A DNA stretch of 64,000 bases from Flavobacterium noncentrifugens (GTDB lineage: Bacteria > Bacteroidota > Bacteroidia > Flavobacteriales > Flavobacteriaceae), in contig NZ_FNEZ01000007.1 of the NCBI RefSeq assembly GCF_900100375.1, positions 156,968 through 220,967 of the forward strand, read 5' to 3'. Of the stretch, positions 8,758 to 17,839 are shown one piece after another. The position numbers and the translations under genes were made by a program. Every line of letters starts with the position of its first letter. Position 1 is the first letter of the stretch. The notes below the pieces were generated by a model. It searched no databases. It saw only the letters and a list, made by a program, of their open reading frames with translations, and had not been told where the DNA came from.

Positions 8758-8975
8758 TTTTGTATTTCTGATGCATACAAATGTACGAATAAATCATATA
8801 AATATTCACCTAAATTACCAGGCTAGAATCAACGCTAAACCTTTGGCTTGCAGCCTTTCCCAACGAAAAGTTAATCCGTGTTAAACAGGCGTTAAACTGT
8901 TTTTTCAAAAACAATACTTTTCTAATTTTACTGTCAGATAACAAACATCAATGTTCAACCCAATTTTATTAACCA

Positions 8976-10370
8976 ATGAAAAATATTTCGAGTTTATTTT
9001 TAGTGTCATTAATGAGTGGTGCAACAACACTCGGAGCTTACAAATTATTTATTGAGAATGACGGGATTTTATCCAAAAAAAATGTGGTGACTGTTGCGCC
9101 TGCAAATTATACCAAAAATATCGGACTTGGTGTCGAAACCGTCGACTTCACCGATGCCGCCGACAGAACCGTTCACTCGGTTGTTCACGTAAAAAATGTT
9201 TCTTACAGAACGGTTTCAAATCCGATGCTGGAATATTTTTACGGTTACAAAGGCGGCCAGCAACAAGAACAGGTTGGAACCGGATCTGGCGTAATCATCT
9301 CAGAAGACGGTTACATCGTTACCAACAACCACGTTGTGAAAGATGCAAACGACATCGAAATTACACTCAACAACAAGAAAATCTACAAAGCCAAACTCAT
9401 CGGAACCGATTCAAAAATGGACATTGCGCTGTTAAAAATCGATGCAGATGAAAAATTGCCTTATACTGTTTTTGCCGATTCGGATAACGTAAAAGTGGGC
9501 GAATGGGTGCTTGCAGTCGGAAATCCATACAATTTGACTTCGACTGTAACTGCCGGAATCGTATCTGCAAAAGCAAGAAATTTAGACACAAACGGAATCC
9601 AGTCTTTCATCCAGACTGACGCTGCAGTAAATCCCGGAAATTCAGGTGGCGCATTGGTCAACACCAAAGGTGAGCTCGTCGGGATCAACACAATGATCTC
9701 ATCTATGACCGGCTCTTACGTCGGATATTCTTTCGCAGTTCCGTCGAATATCGCACGAAAAATCATTGAAGATATTATGGAATATGGAAATGTGCAACGT
9801 GGAATTTTAGGCGTTGAAGGCGGCGAATTGAATACGAAAGCTTCCAAAGAACTCGGAATTTCAGAAACTTCAGGATTTTATGTAAACCGTGTGACGAAAA
9901 ATTCAGGCGCTGAAAAATCAGGATTGGCCAAAGGCGATGTGATTGTAAAATTAGACAATGCGCCAATTTCAACTTATTCAGAACTGGCGACTTACATCAA
10001 CACCAAACGCCCGAAAGACAAAGTTCAGGTGACGTACATTAGAAATGGAAAAACATACGCCGTTCCTGTAGAATTGACCAAAAATGAATTTGTAAGCACG
10101 GAATTCAAAGGCATCGAACTTGAAAATATCGATGCTTCGGATAAGAAAAGATTCGGAATCAGTTCAGGTGTAAAAATTCGTGAGATTACCAATGAAAACC
10201 TGAAACCATATTATGACGAACTCAAAGGCAACATTATTTTAAGTGTGGACAATGTCAAAGCTACCGACGTGGAAACCGTTTCCAAAATCATGAGTAACAA
10301 AGATGAAAATCAAAGTGTGAGCATTGAAATGATCAATAAAGCTGGGCAACGAATTAGGATTATCATATAA
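8976..10370 (+). CDS. htrA: Periplasmic HtrA/Do-type serine protease
   Basis: A 464-aa protein with an N-terminal membrane/signal segment, a trypsin-like domain and two PDZ domains. The catalytic triad is visible: His in VTNNHVVKDA (near residue 121), Asp in KMDIALLKID (near 151) and Ser in NPGNSGGAL (near 224). The first PDZ covers roughly residues 275-365 and a second shorter PDZ-like region follows to the C-terminus. It degrades or holds misfolded envelope proteins. It is monocistronic, with a 218-bp leader region and a terminator at 10391-10421. Confidence 0.95.
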   Translation: MKNISSLFLVSLMSGATTLGAYKLFIENDGILSKKNVVTVAPANYTKNIGLGVETVDFTDAADRTVHSVVHVKNVSYRTVSNPMLEYFYGYKGGQQQEQVGTGSGVIISEDGYIVTNNHVVKDANDIEITLNNKKIYKAKLIGTDSKMDIALLKIDADEKLPYTVFADSDNVKVGEWVLAVGNPYNLTSTVTAGIVSAKARNLDTNGIQSFIQTDAAVNPGNSGGALVNTKGELVGINTMISSMTGSYVGYSFAVPSNIARKIIEDIMEYGNVQRGILGVEGGELNTKASKELGISETSGFYVNRVTKNSGAEKSGLAKGDVIVKLDNAPISTYSELATYINTKRPKDKVQVTYIRNGKTYAVPVELTKNEFVSTEFKGIELENIDASDKKRFGISSGVKIREITNENLKPYYDELKGNIILSVDNVKATDVETVSKIMSNKDENQSVSIEMINKAGQRIRIII

Positions 10371-10390
10371 TATCCGCCATAATTTCTTTA

Positions 10391-10421
10391 AAGCCATCTC
10401 AATTGGGATGGCTTTTTTATT
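10391..10421 (+). terminator. Rho-independent terminator after htrA
   Basis: AGCCATCTC-AATT-GGGATGGCT hairpin (one G-T pair) followed by a T-rich run, starting 21 bp after the htrA stop. Confidence 0.85.
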
Positions 10422-10452
10422 TTATAACATTAACAAAACACAATTTTTAAAC

Positions 10453-10519
10453 GAACCATGAAGGCATTAAATTCATTAAGCATCTGTAAATCTAAATAAA
10501 CTTAATGCCTTAATGGTTC
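10453..10519. repeat. Long inverted repeat upstream of gap
   Basis: Left arm 10453-10470 and right arm 10502-10519 are 18-base reverse complements with one mismatch (GAACCATGAAGGCATTAA against GAACCATTAAGGCATTAA), separated by 31 AT-rich bases. There is no T-tract terminator after it and htrA already has its own terminator. It could be a dispersed palindromic intergenic repeat or a structured element in DNA or RNA. Confidence 0.85.
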
Positions 10520-10552
10520 AAAAATATGTTGAATTAAATAGTTTGCAAAAAA

Positions 10553-10572
10553 TTACGAAATCGTTTTCGTAA
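10553..10572. promoter_or_regulatory. gap: Palindromic operator at the gap promoter
   Basis: TTACGAAA-TCGT-TTTCGTAA is a perfect 8-bp inverted repeat with a 4-base spacer. It lies 15 bp upstream of the -7 element TACTTTTG at 10588-10595, that is over the expected -33 region, where a dimeric regulator would control transcription. No good TTG -33 box is present at the usual distance, which would fit an activator-dependent promoter. The regulator is not identifiable from the window. Confidence 0.6.
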
Positions 10573-10587
10573 AACAATTGTTATGGT

Positions 10588-10595
10588 TACTTTTG
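10588..10595 (+). promoter_or_regulatory. gap: -7 element of the gap promoter
   Basis: TACTTTTG fits TAnnTTTG exactly and lies 46 bp upstream of the gap start codon. Confidence 0.55.
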
Positions 10596-10641
10596 CTGCG
10601 AATTACAAAAACAACACACTAACTTTTTTATCATTTACCCA

Positions 10642-12090
10642 ATGAGCAACACCGTTTTATACGAAAAAGAAGTTTCTTTCCAAACTGACAGAAGGCGCGC
10701 CGGCGTTGAGTTTATCAAAATCATCAGCGATTTATGGTATGATAAATCGATTGAAATGGTTTTGTTCAGGAACCAGTTGATCAACCTGAATGTCAGCGAC
10801 ATCATCAATTTGCATGAATATGCTGGCGAATTTGTAGGCAAGCCGATTTCGATATTTGATTCTGTTGAAATTGCACGTGCGATCTTGTCTTTAGACCTGC
10901 CACCGGCGAAACTTGACATTGGAAAACTGACGTATGAATTCCACATGGAAGACAACAAATACGACGACGCAAAAGGTTTTGTCATCGACAAATTGAAGAA
11001 TGCAAAAGACTTCAAAAACAACAAACCCAAAGATGTCATACTTTACGGATTTGGCAGAATCGGTCGTTTGCTTGCGCGCGAATTGATGTCGAAAACCGGA
11101 AAAGGAACGCAATTGCGGATGCGCGCGATTGTCACCAGAGATAAAAACGATGCGGTTTCACTCGAAAAAAGAGCGTCATTATTAAGGTACGATTCCATTC
11201 ATGGCGATTTTCAGGGTTCAGTTGTGGCCGATGTCGAGAACCAGGCGCTGATTATTAACGGAACAACGGTTCATGTGATTACGGCAAATGGCCCGGAAGA
11301 AATTGACTATACAAAATACGGCATTGACGATGCTTTAGTCATTGACAACACCGGCGCTTTCACAACCAAAGAAGCGCTTGAAAGGCATTTGGTTTCCAAA
11401 GGTGTTGATAAAGTTTTATTGACCGCGCCCGGAAAGGGCATTCCAAATATCGTTCACGGCGTAAACCAGAAAGATTACAACCCGGATGAGATCAACATTT
11501 TCTCGGCGGCTTCCTGTACGACAAACGCGATCACGCCCATTTTGAAAGCGGTAGAAGATACTTTAGGCGTTGTAAAAGGCCACTTAGAAACGATCCATGC
11601 GTATACAAACGACCAGAACCTGGTAGACAATATGCATAAAAAATACCGTCGTGGCCGTGCTGCAGCGTTAAATATGGTTATTACCGAAACCGGCGCAGGA
11701 AGTGCCGTCGCAAAAGCATTGCCAACATTGGCCGGAAAACTGACTTCAAATGCGATTCGCGTTCCGGTTCCGAATGGTTCCTTGGTGGTTTTAAATCTAG
11801 AAGTGGCTAAAGAAACTTCGGTTGCCGAAGTGAATGCGATCATGAAACAGTATGCTTTGGAAGGCGAATTGGTCGAGCAAATCAAATATTCCCTGAACAA
11901 CGAACTTGTTTCTTCTGATATTGTAGGAACTTCCGCACCATCGATTTATGACAGCAATGCAACAATTGTATCGGCTGACGGCAAGAATATTGTACTCTAT
12001 GTTTGGTATGACAATGAGTATGGATACAGCCATCAGGTGATTCGGCTTGCAAAATACATTGCAAAAGTAAGACGCTACACTTATTATTAA
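10642..12090 (+). CDS. gap: Glyceraldehyde-3-phosphate dehydrogenase, long form
   Basis: A 482-aa GAPDH. About 130 N-terminal residues precede the standard enzyme; this extended form is common in Bacteroidota. The NAD(P)-binding motif ILYGFGRIGR covers residues about 133-142, the catalytic Cys is residue 292 in SAASCTTNAITP, and the C-terminal WYDNEYGYSHQVIRLA is typical. It oxidises glyceraldehyde 3-phosphate in glycolysis or runs in reverse in gluconeogenesis; cofactor preference is not readable by eye. The gene is monocistronic, preceded by the palindromic operator at 10553-10572 and followed by a terminator. Confidence 0.95.
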   Translation: MSNTVLYEKEVSFQTDRRRAGVEFIKIISDLWYDKSIEMVLFRNQLINLNVSDIINLHEYAGEFVGKPISIFDSVEIARAILSLDLPPAKLDIGKLTYEFHMEDNKYDDAKGFVIDKLKNAKDFKNNKPKDVILYGFGRIGRLLARELMSKTGKGTQLRMRAIVTRDKNDAVSLEKRASLLRYDSIHGDFQGSVVADVENQALIINGTTVHVITANGPEEIDYTKYGIDDALVIDNTGAFTTKEALERHLVSKGVDKVLLTAPGKGIPNIVHGVNQKDYNPDEINIFSAASCTTNAITPILKAVEDTLGVVKGHLETIHAYTNDQNLVDNMHKKYRRGRAAALNMVITETGAGSAVAKALPTLAGKLTSNAIRVPVPNGSLVVLNLEVAKETSVAEVNAIMKQYALEGELVEQIKYSLNNELVSSDIVGTSAPSIYDSNATIVSADGKNIVLYVWYDNEYGYSHQVIRLAKYIAKVRRYTYY

Positions 12091-12111
12091 TAGCGAAAAA
12101 TTTTAACAAAA

Positions 12112-12147
12112 AACCGTTCTGATTGTTATTAGAGCGGTTTTTTTTAT
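12112..12147 (+). terminator. gap: Rho-independent terminator after gap
   Basis: AACCGTTCT stem with an AGAGCGGTT partner (one wobble pair) around a 10-base loop, followed by eight T residues. Confidence 0.85.
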
Positions 12148-12174
12148 AACTTTAAGTAGCTAAATGACAAGACG

Positions 12175-12636
12175 ATGAAAGAACCACAGCGTATTTTAGA
12201 ACTATTTGAGGATTTATACAATGGCGAGCCATGGCTTGACATTACGCTTTTCGGAACGTTGCAAAACATTACTGCTGAAGCGGCAGCTGAAAAAAAATAT
12301 CCCAACCGGAATTCAATCTGGGAAATTACGAACCACCTGATTTTGTGGCGCCTTAGCGTACTCGACCGTGTAAAAGGCCATGTGATTGAAAGTCCTGAAA
12401 CGAATTATTTTTATCCGATTGAAGACACTTCGCCTAAAGCCTGGGCAAAAACAATCGACAACCTCGAATATTCAGAAAAAGAATGGATGGAATTCTTAAA
12501 TGGGCTTCCGCCGAAAAAACTCGATGACGTGTACATTAACAACGGACTGACGAATTATGAACACATTCACGGCATCATTCAGCATGACGCATATCATTTG
12601 GGACAGATCGTACTTTTGAGCAAACATTCTTACTGA
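12175..12636 (+). CDS. DinB-family protein
   Basis: A 153-aa four-helix-bundle protein of the DinB/DfsB superfamily. The three metal-ligand histidines are likely those in EITNHLILW (near residue 45) and in QHDAYHLGQIVLL near the C-terminus (H-x3-H). Many members are metal-dependent thiol transferases; the substrate here is unknown. It is a single gene between two terminators. Confidence 0.85.
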   Translation: MKEPQRILELFEDLYNGEPWLDITLFGTLQNITAEAAAEKKYPNRNSIWEITNHLILWRLSVLDRVKGHVIESPETNYFYPIEDTSPKAWAKTIDNLEYSEKEWMEFLNGLPPKKLDDVYINNGLTNYEHIHGIIQHDAYHLGQIVLLSKHSY

Positions 12637-12645
12637 ACGAAAAAA

Positions 12646-12687
12646 TCCGTTTTCATCAATGCTTTTGATGGAAACGGACTTTTTTTA
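12646..12687 (+). terminator. Rho-independent terminator after the DinB gene
   Basis: TCCGTTTTCATCA pairs with TGATGGAAACGGA (one mismatch) around a short loop, followed by a run of seven T. Confidence 0.85.
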
Positions 12688-12825
12688 GCCCTGATGGGAG
12701 CGGCATCCTTTTGTATTTGATATTAAGAGAGAACAGCTGGTGGCTGTAAGGTATTTTGTTTTGACAAAACATCTTGGTAACAAACAAAAGATACAGCGGA
12801 CAGCAGGAAAAAGCTCCTAAAAAAA

Positions 12826-14238
12826 CTACGCTTCTTTAGGCTTTGTCAGATAATATACCGGAATTCCGATCAGCATGATTAAAACGCCCCAGCCGCAGGT
12901 GCTGGTTTTGGTCACCAATAAGGCAATTGAAATGGCGCTTGCTACGATGATGTATAAAAACGGCAGCACCGGATAACCGAAAGCTTTGTATGGGCGCTCG
13001 GCATCTGGCATTTTTTTGCGCAGGATGAAAATTCCGTAGATCGTGAGAATGTAAAAGATGAGTACGATGATGATGACAAAATCGAGTAAATCACCGTATT
13101 TTCCTGTCAGGCACAAGGCCGAAGCCCAGAGGCATTGCGCCCAAAGTGCCCAGGCCGGCACACTGTATTCGTTTAATTGAGCCGCTTTTTTGAAGAAAAG
13201 CCCGTCGTTTGCCATAGTATAATAAACGCGCGCACCGGCCATGATGAGTCCGTTGTTGCAGGCAAATGTCGAAATCATGATCATGATCGCGATGATTAGC
13301 GTGCCGATATTCCCGAAAATATATTCGGCGGCCACAACTGCGACTCGATCGGATTTTGCTGTGGCGATTTCCTGAAGTGGCACTACTGCGAGGTACATTA
13401 AATTGGCCAAAACATAAATGACACTTACGATGAAAGTTCCGAGGAAAAGGCTCAGGCCGACATTTCTTTTCGGGTTTTTGATTTCGCCTGCGATGAAAGT
13501 CACACCATTCCAGGCATCGCTTGAAAATAAGGAACCCACCATAGCTGCGGAAATCCCAGTAATCAAAGCCGTTCCTGAAATGGGAAGCCACGAACTGCTC
13601 TCAGCGTGATACGATTGCGTCGTCCAGGCATTCGCCCAGTTGGCATTCCAGACTTCGCTGCTTGCGGCTAATGTTAATCCAAAAATAATGAGCCCGAGCA
13701 ACGATAAAATTTTGATGATCGTTAAGATTGTTTGAAGGATCTTACTGTTTTTTACGCCGCGGCTGTTGACATATGTCAGAAAAATAATCGTGATGATCGA
13801 AACGATCTGCGCTGCATTGAGTTTGAAAGAACCAATTTGGTACAATATGTTTTCATCGCTGACAGGTTCGTACAAATAGGCCGCAAATTTTGCAAAGGCC
13901 ACACCCACTGCAGCAATCGTTCCGGTCTGGATGACAGTGAAAAAACTCCAGCCATACAGAAATGCGGTGAGTTTGCCGTAGGCTTCTTTTAAATAGACGT
14001 ATTGTCCGCCTGCTTTTGGGAACATCGCACTGAGTTCCCCATAACTTACCGCGGCAATGACTGTAATTAATCCCGTTAAAACCCAGATTAAGATGAGCCA
14101 GCCTGCGGAACCAATCTGGCGCACCATATCGGAACTCACGATAAATATCCCGGATCCGATCATGGAGCCAACGACGAGCATCGTTCCGTCTAACAATCCG
14201 AGTTCTCTTTTAAAATGTTCTTGTTCGTTGTGTTCCAT
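12826..14238 (-). CDS. APC-superfamily amino acid permease
   Basis: A 470-aa inner-membrane transporter with about 12 hydrophobic helices. The N-terminal VGSMIGSGIFIV motif in TM1 is the substrate-binding GSGIF signature of APC/LAT-type permeases, followed by SYGELSAMFPKAGGQYVYLKEA across TM2. It probably carries amino acids, alone or by exchange; specificity is unknown. It is monocistronic. The 250 bp upstream (14239-14493) form the divergent promoter region shared with the hydrolase gene, and I see no other gene there. Confidence 0.93.
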   Translation of the reverse strand: MEHNEQEHFKRELGLLDGTMLVVGSMIGSGIFIVSSDMVRQIGSAGWLILIWVLTGLITVIAAVSYGELSAMFPKAGGQYVYLKEAYGKLTAFLYGWSFFTVIQTGTIAAVGVAFAKFAAYLYEPVSDENILYQIGSFKLNAAQIVSIITIIFLTYVNSRGVKNSKILQTILTIIKILSLLGLIIFGLTLAASSEVWNANWANAWTTQSYHAESSSWLPISGTALITGISAAMVGSLFSSDAWNGVTFIAGEIKNPKRNVGLSLFLGTFIVSVIYVLANLMYLAVVPLQEIATAKSDRVAVVAAEYIFGNIGTLIIAIMIMISTFACNNGLIMAGARVYYTMANDGLFFKKAAQLNEYSVPAWALWAQCLWASALCLTGKYGDLLDFVIIIVLIFYILTIYGIFILRKKMPDAERPYKAFGYPVLPFLYIIVASAISIALLVTKTSTCGWGVLIMLIGIPVYYLTKPKEA

Positions 14239-14493
14239 GGATTTGGTTGGCTGGTTTAAGTTGCCTGCTAAAGATATAAAAAAGTGTGACTGTTTGTGCT
14301 TAAAAAAATCAATTGGTAAAATCCTGAGATATCGTTAAAATCGCAAAAAATATTTTCATTATCTGCAGAAATCAAATCTATTATTAAGATATCCCTAAGA
14401 TATTGCACTTGTGTTAAATCGTCATATTTTTTTAATACTTTTAGACTGATTTTCAATGAAATACATCCTATAAAAAACTTAAGACCAATACAA

Positions 14494-15285
14494 ATGAATT
14501 TGCAGAAAAACAAAAATATCGTCTTTATAACAGGTGCATTTGTAAGCAATAGCTGTTGGGATCAATGGAAAATCTATTTTGAAGATCGCGGTTACAATAC
14601 TGTTGCACCGCCCTGGCCTTTCAAAAACGACACGGCTAAGGCATTGAGAAACCGGCAGCCAAACGACACAGATCTTGCAGCCTTAACACTCGACGAACTT
14701 GTAAACCATTACGCCGATATCGTAAAAAAATATCCCGAAAAGCCAATCGTTATCGGGCATTCTTTAGGCGGATTGATTACGCAGCTCATCGTGAATCGCG
14801 ATTTGGCAGGAGCGGGCGTGGCCATTCATCCGGTCCCGACACTGGGCGTTTTTCCCTATGAATTTTCATTTTTAAGGGCTGGATGGAAATCGCTGGGATT
14901 GTTCACGTCTTTAAAAAAAACATATCTGATGTCTTTTAAAGACTGGCAATATGCATTTGTAAACGGCATGCCATTGGAACAGCAAAAAGCGGCTTATGAA
15001 AAATTTATAATCCCAGAGTCTAAAACAGTAGCACGGGGCGGACTTACGGCTGCTGCAAAGGTCGATTACGAAAAGCCCCACGCGCCTTTATTGATTACTT
15101 CGGGCAGCGATGATAATATTATCCCGGCACATCTCAACATCCGGAATTACAACCGATATGTAAAAAATGGATCGGTGTTGGATTATAAGGAATTTGCGGG
15201 CAGGAATCATTTTGTATTAGGCCAGTCTACATGGAAAGTGGATGCCGATTTTATTATTGACTGGATTGAAAAACATAAGTTGTGA
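14494..15285 (+). CDS. Alpha/beta hydrolase
   Basis: A 263-aa cytoplasmic alpha/beta-hydrolase-fold enzyme. The nucleophile elbow GHSLGG contains Ser90, an acidic residue lies in TSGSDDNIIPAH near residue 208, and the catalytic His is likely in GRNHFVLG near residue 245. No signal peptide is present. The substrate is not predictable. It stands alone; the next gene starts about 106 bp downstream. Confidence 0.9.
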   Translation: MNLQKNKNIVFITGAFVSNSCWDQWKIYFEDRGYNTVAPPWPFKNDTAKALRNRQPNDTDLAALTLDELVNHYADIVKKYPEKPIVIGHSLGGLITQLIVNRDLAGAGVAIHPVPTLGVFPYEFSFLRAGWKSLGLFTSLKKTYLMSFKDWQYAFVNGMPLEQQKAAYEKFIIPESKTVARGGLTAAAKVDYEKPHAPLLITSGSDDNIIPAHLNIRNYNRYVKNGSVLDYKEFAGRNHFVLGQSTWKVDADFIIDWIEKHKL

Positions 15286-15391
15286 CAATCAGCCATAAAA
15301 CACGAAATCCCGGAAGTTTTTTATTTTATGTGATCTAAGCCATACGCTCGAATAAAATTTGTAAATTTAGGCGACAAACTTAGACCTTAAT

Positions 15392-16705
15392 ATGTTACCC
15401 GATACTGAACATACTTTCCAGAAAGACATTGACGATATTAGTAAAATAAATATTATACCGGGGCTGCTCGAAGTAATATGCCAGTCAACGGGGATGGGTT
15501 TTGCTGCCGTAGCGCGTGTTACCGAAGACCGATGGATTACTTGCAGCGTAAAAGACGATATCAATTTTGGGCTTAAACCGGGTGATGAACTCGAAATCAA
15601 AACTACGATCTGCAATGAAATCAGGCATGACAACAAACCCGTTGTGATTGACCATGTTGCAAAAGACCCGATTTTTCATGACCATCATACCCCGGCGATG
15701 TACGGATTTCAGAGTTACATTTCGGTTCCGATCACTCGAAAAGACGGTACTTTTTTTGGAACGCTTTGCGCTATTGATCCACATCCTCATACCTTAAATA
15801 CACCGGCAACAACAGGAATGTTTAATTTATTTGCCGAACTCATTGCATTTCACCTAAATGCAGTTGATGAAATCGATTCCGGAAAAATGCAGTTGCAGCA
15901 TCAGAAAAATTTCAATGTTGAATTGGAGAAAAAAGTCAAAGAACGCACCGTCCAGCTTGAAGACACCAATGTTTCTTTGGAGAAAATGAATAAAGAGCTG
16001 CAGTCGTTTGCTTACATTTCGAGCCATGACTTACAGGAACCGCTTCGAAAAATACAGACTTTTGCCTCACTGATCGCAGAAAAAGAAATTGACAGCCTGA
16101 CGCCAATCGGCAAAGATTATTTTAATCGGATGCGCAATGCCGCTGAGCGCATGCAAACACTCATCAATGACCTACTCGCCTACTCGCGTGCCGATAACGA
16201 CATTCGGAAATTTGAAATCACCGATCTTAGAGCGATAATTGAAAGTGTAAAAGATGATCTTACAGAAGAATTGCACTCTAAAAACGGTATAGTCGCAATT
16301 GGTGAAATGTGTGATGTAAACATCATTCCTTTTCAATTCCGCCAACTGATATACAATCTGATCAGTAATGCGATTAAATTTACAAAAGCCGGGCAAGCAC
16401 CTTTGATTGAAGTAAGCAGCCAGATAGCTGAAGGAAAATTCCTAAAAAACAAGAACCTGCTGCCCAACAGCTATTACTGCCACATTACGATCACCGATAA
16501 CGGAATCGGTTTTCCACAGGAATACAACGAAAAAATCTTCGAGCTTTTTCAGCGGCTGCATTCCAGGACCATTTATGACGGAACCGGCATCGGATTGGCA
16601 ATTGTAAAGAAAATCGTCGACAACCATAACGGCTATATTGCTGCTAAAGGCGAATTGGATAAAGGCGCTACATTCGATATTTTTTTTCCCGCAACCAGAA
16701 TATAA
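15392..16705 (+). CDS. GAF-domain sensor histidine kinase
   Basis: A 437-aa soluble kinase without TM helices. A GAF domain covers about residues 20-165, then a coiled coil (about 170-203, charged heptads), then HisKA with the phosphoacceptor His212 in SSHDLQEPLRKI, and HATPase_c with the N box NLISNAIKF, the G1 box TDNGIGF and the G2 box GTGIGLAIVKKI. The domain order resembles phytochrome-like kinases of Bacteroidota, but I see no chromophore Cys by eye. No response regulator is adjacent, so its partner is elsewhere. Confidence 0.93.
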   Translation: MLPDTEHTFQKDIDDISKINIIPGLLEVICQSTGMGFAAVARVTEDRWITCSVKDDINFGLKPGDELEIKTTICNEIRHDNKPVVIDHVAKDPIFHDHHTPAMYGFQSYISVPITRKDGTFFGTLCAIDPHPHTLNTPATTGMFNLFAELIAFHLNAVDEIDSGKMQLQHQKNFNVELEKKVKERTVQLEDTNVSLEKMNKELQSFAYISSHDLQEPLRKIQTFASLIAEKEIDSLTPIGKDYFNRMRNAAERMQTLINDLLAYSRADNDIRKFEITDLRAIIESVKDDLTEELHSKNGIVAIGEMCDVNIIPFQFRQLIYNLISNAIKFTKAGQAPLIEVSSQIAEGKFLKNKNLLPNSYYCHITITDNGIGFPQEYNEKIFELFQRLHSRTIYDGTGIGLAIVKKIVDNHNGYIAAKGELDKGATFDIFFPATRI

Positions 16706-16815
16706 TTGGTTTACCTGTCGCAATCTGCCTTTAATTTGTCTTACTTCCCAATTAGAGTTGAAATATTACTGTCGTAAATTTGATTTTAAATCCTCAAAAC
16801 TTAAGTCACGTCTTT

Positions 16816-17235
16816 ATGGAAACTTCAAAAACAATAACAGTAAAAACAACGGTAAACGCGCCCGTAGAAAAAGTATGGAAATTCTGGTCGCAGCCTGAAC
16901 ACATTAAAAACTGGAACCATGCTTCGCCTGACTGGCATACGCCGATAGCGGAAAACGACTTCAGAGCAGGCGGAAAATTCCTTTCAAGAATGGAAGCCAA
17001 AGACGGCAGTTTCGGATTTGATTTTGAAGGTGTTTATGATACCGTAACTACGCATCAATACATTCATTACACCATGGCCGATGGCAGAACCGTAAGCATT
17101 GCATTTGATGGAGATGAAAATGAAACCAAAATCACTGAAACATTCGATCCTGAAAATCAAAATCCCGTAGAAATGCAACAAACCGGCTGGCAAATGATCA
17201 TAGATAATTTCAAGAAATACACTGAAGCAAGTTAA
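16816..17235 (+). CDS. SRPBCC/AHSA1-family protein
   Basis: A 139-aa START-like (AHA1-type) protein. The N-terminus ITVKTTVNAPVEKVWKFWS followed by HIKNWNHASPDWHTP and the C-terminal GWQMIIDNFKKY are the usual landmarks. The frame extends 36 bp further upstream, but the ATG at 16816 gives the standard N-terminus. A -7 element TAAATTTG sits at 16775-16782, 33 bp upstream, which supports that choice. These proteins bind hydrophobic ligands; no specific function can be given. Confidence 0.9.
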   Translation: METSKTITVKTTVNAPVEKVWKFWSQPEHIKNWNHASPDWHTPIAENDFRAGGKFLSRMEAKDGSFGFDFEGVYDTVTTHQYIHYTMADGRTVSIAFDGDENETKITETFDPENQNPVEMQQTGWQMIIDNFKKYTEAS

Positions 17236-17311
17236 TGCTTAACTCCCGGTTTTGTTCGGAAGTTTTTGTTTCCCGCGGTTTTTTGTATATTTATCCGACA
17301 AGAAAAAAAGA

Positions 17312-17776
17312 ATGAGATTACGAATTGCCTTAGCGTCGGATTTGCCTGATCTGCAGAAAATTTATGTCGGAACCATAGAAGAAATCTGCATTCAAGATTA
17401 CAATCAGCAGCAGATTGACGTTTGGAAATCTACTGTTGAAAATACCTTAAGATGGACCGCAATGATGAACGACCAACTTGTCATCGTTGCCGAAAAGAAC
17501 AATAAAATTGTTGGTTTCGGAACATTACGTGACGGCAATTACATTGACTTTTTCTACATTCATAAAAACTTCCAGCGTCAGGGAATCGCACAAAATATCT
17601 TATCCCAATTGGAAACCCACGCGAGAAAATCCGGGAATTTCAATATTACTTCCGATATCAGCATCACGGCGCGCCCTTTTTTTGAAAAGAACGGTTTCAC
17701 AATTCTGAAGGAACAGAAAAACCTGCGAAAAGGCATTGAGCTCATCAATTATAAAATGGAAAAAATCCTTCAATAG
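17312..17776 (+). CDS. GNAT family N-acetyltransferase
   Basis: A 154-aa acetyltransferase of the PhnO/ElaA-like GNAT type. The central IDFFYIHKNFQRQGIAQNIL segment contains the acetyl-CoA-binding R/Q-x-x-G-I/A motif, and ARPFFEKNGF near residue 125 is the usual C-terminal element. The frame is open 60 bp upstream, but the ATG at 17312 preceding MRLRIALASDLPDL is the natural start and has a purine-rich stretch just before it. The substrate is unknown. Confidence 0.88.
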   Translation: MRLRIALASDLPDLQKIYVGTIEEICIQDYNQQQIDVWKSTVENTLRWTAMMNDQLVIVAEKNNKIVGFGTLRDGNYIDFFYIHKNFQRQGIAQNILSQLETHARKSGNFNITSDISITARPFFEKNGFTILKEQKNLRKGIELINYKMEKILQ

Positions 17777-17791
17777 TCATAAAAACAAAAA

Positions 17792-17819
17792 ACTCCCGAA
17801 TCGCTTCGGGAGTTTTTTT
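17792..17819. terminator. Terminator between convergent GNAT and aconitase genes
   Basis: ACTCCCGAA-TCGC-TTCGGGAGT, a perfect 9-bp stem flanked by A and T runs, placed between two convergent stops and usable from both sides. Confidence 0.9.
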
Positions 17820-17839
17820 AAAATTAACCTAACTAAATC

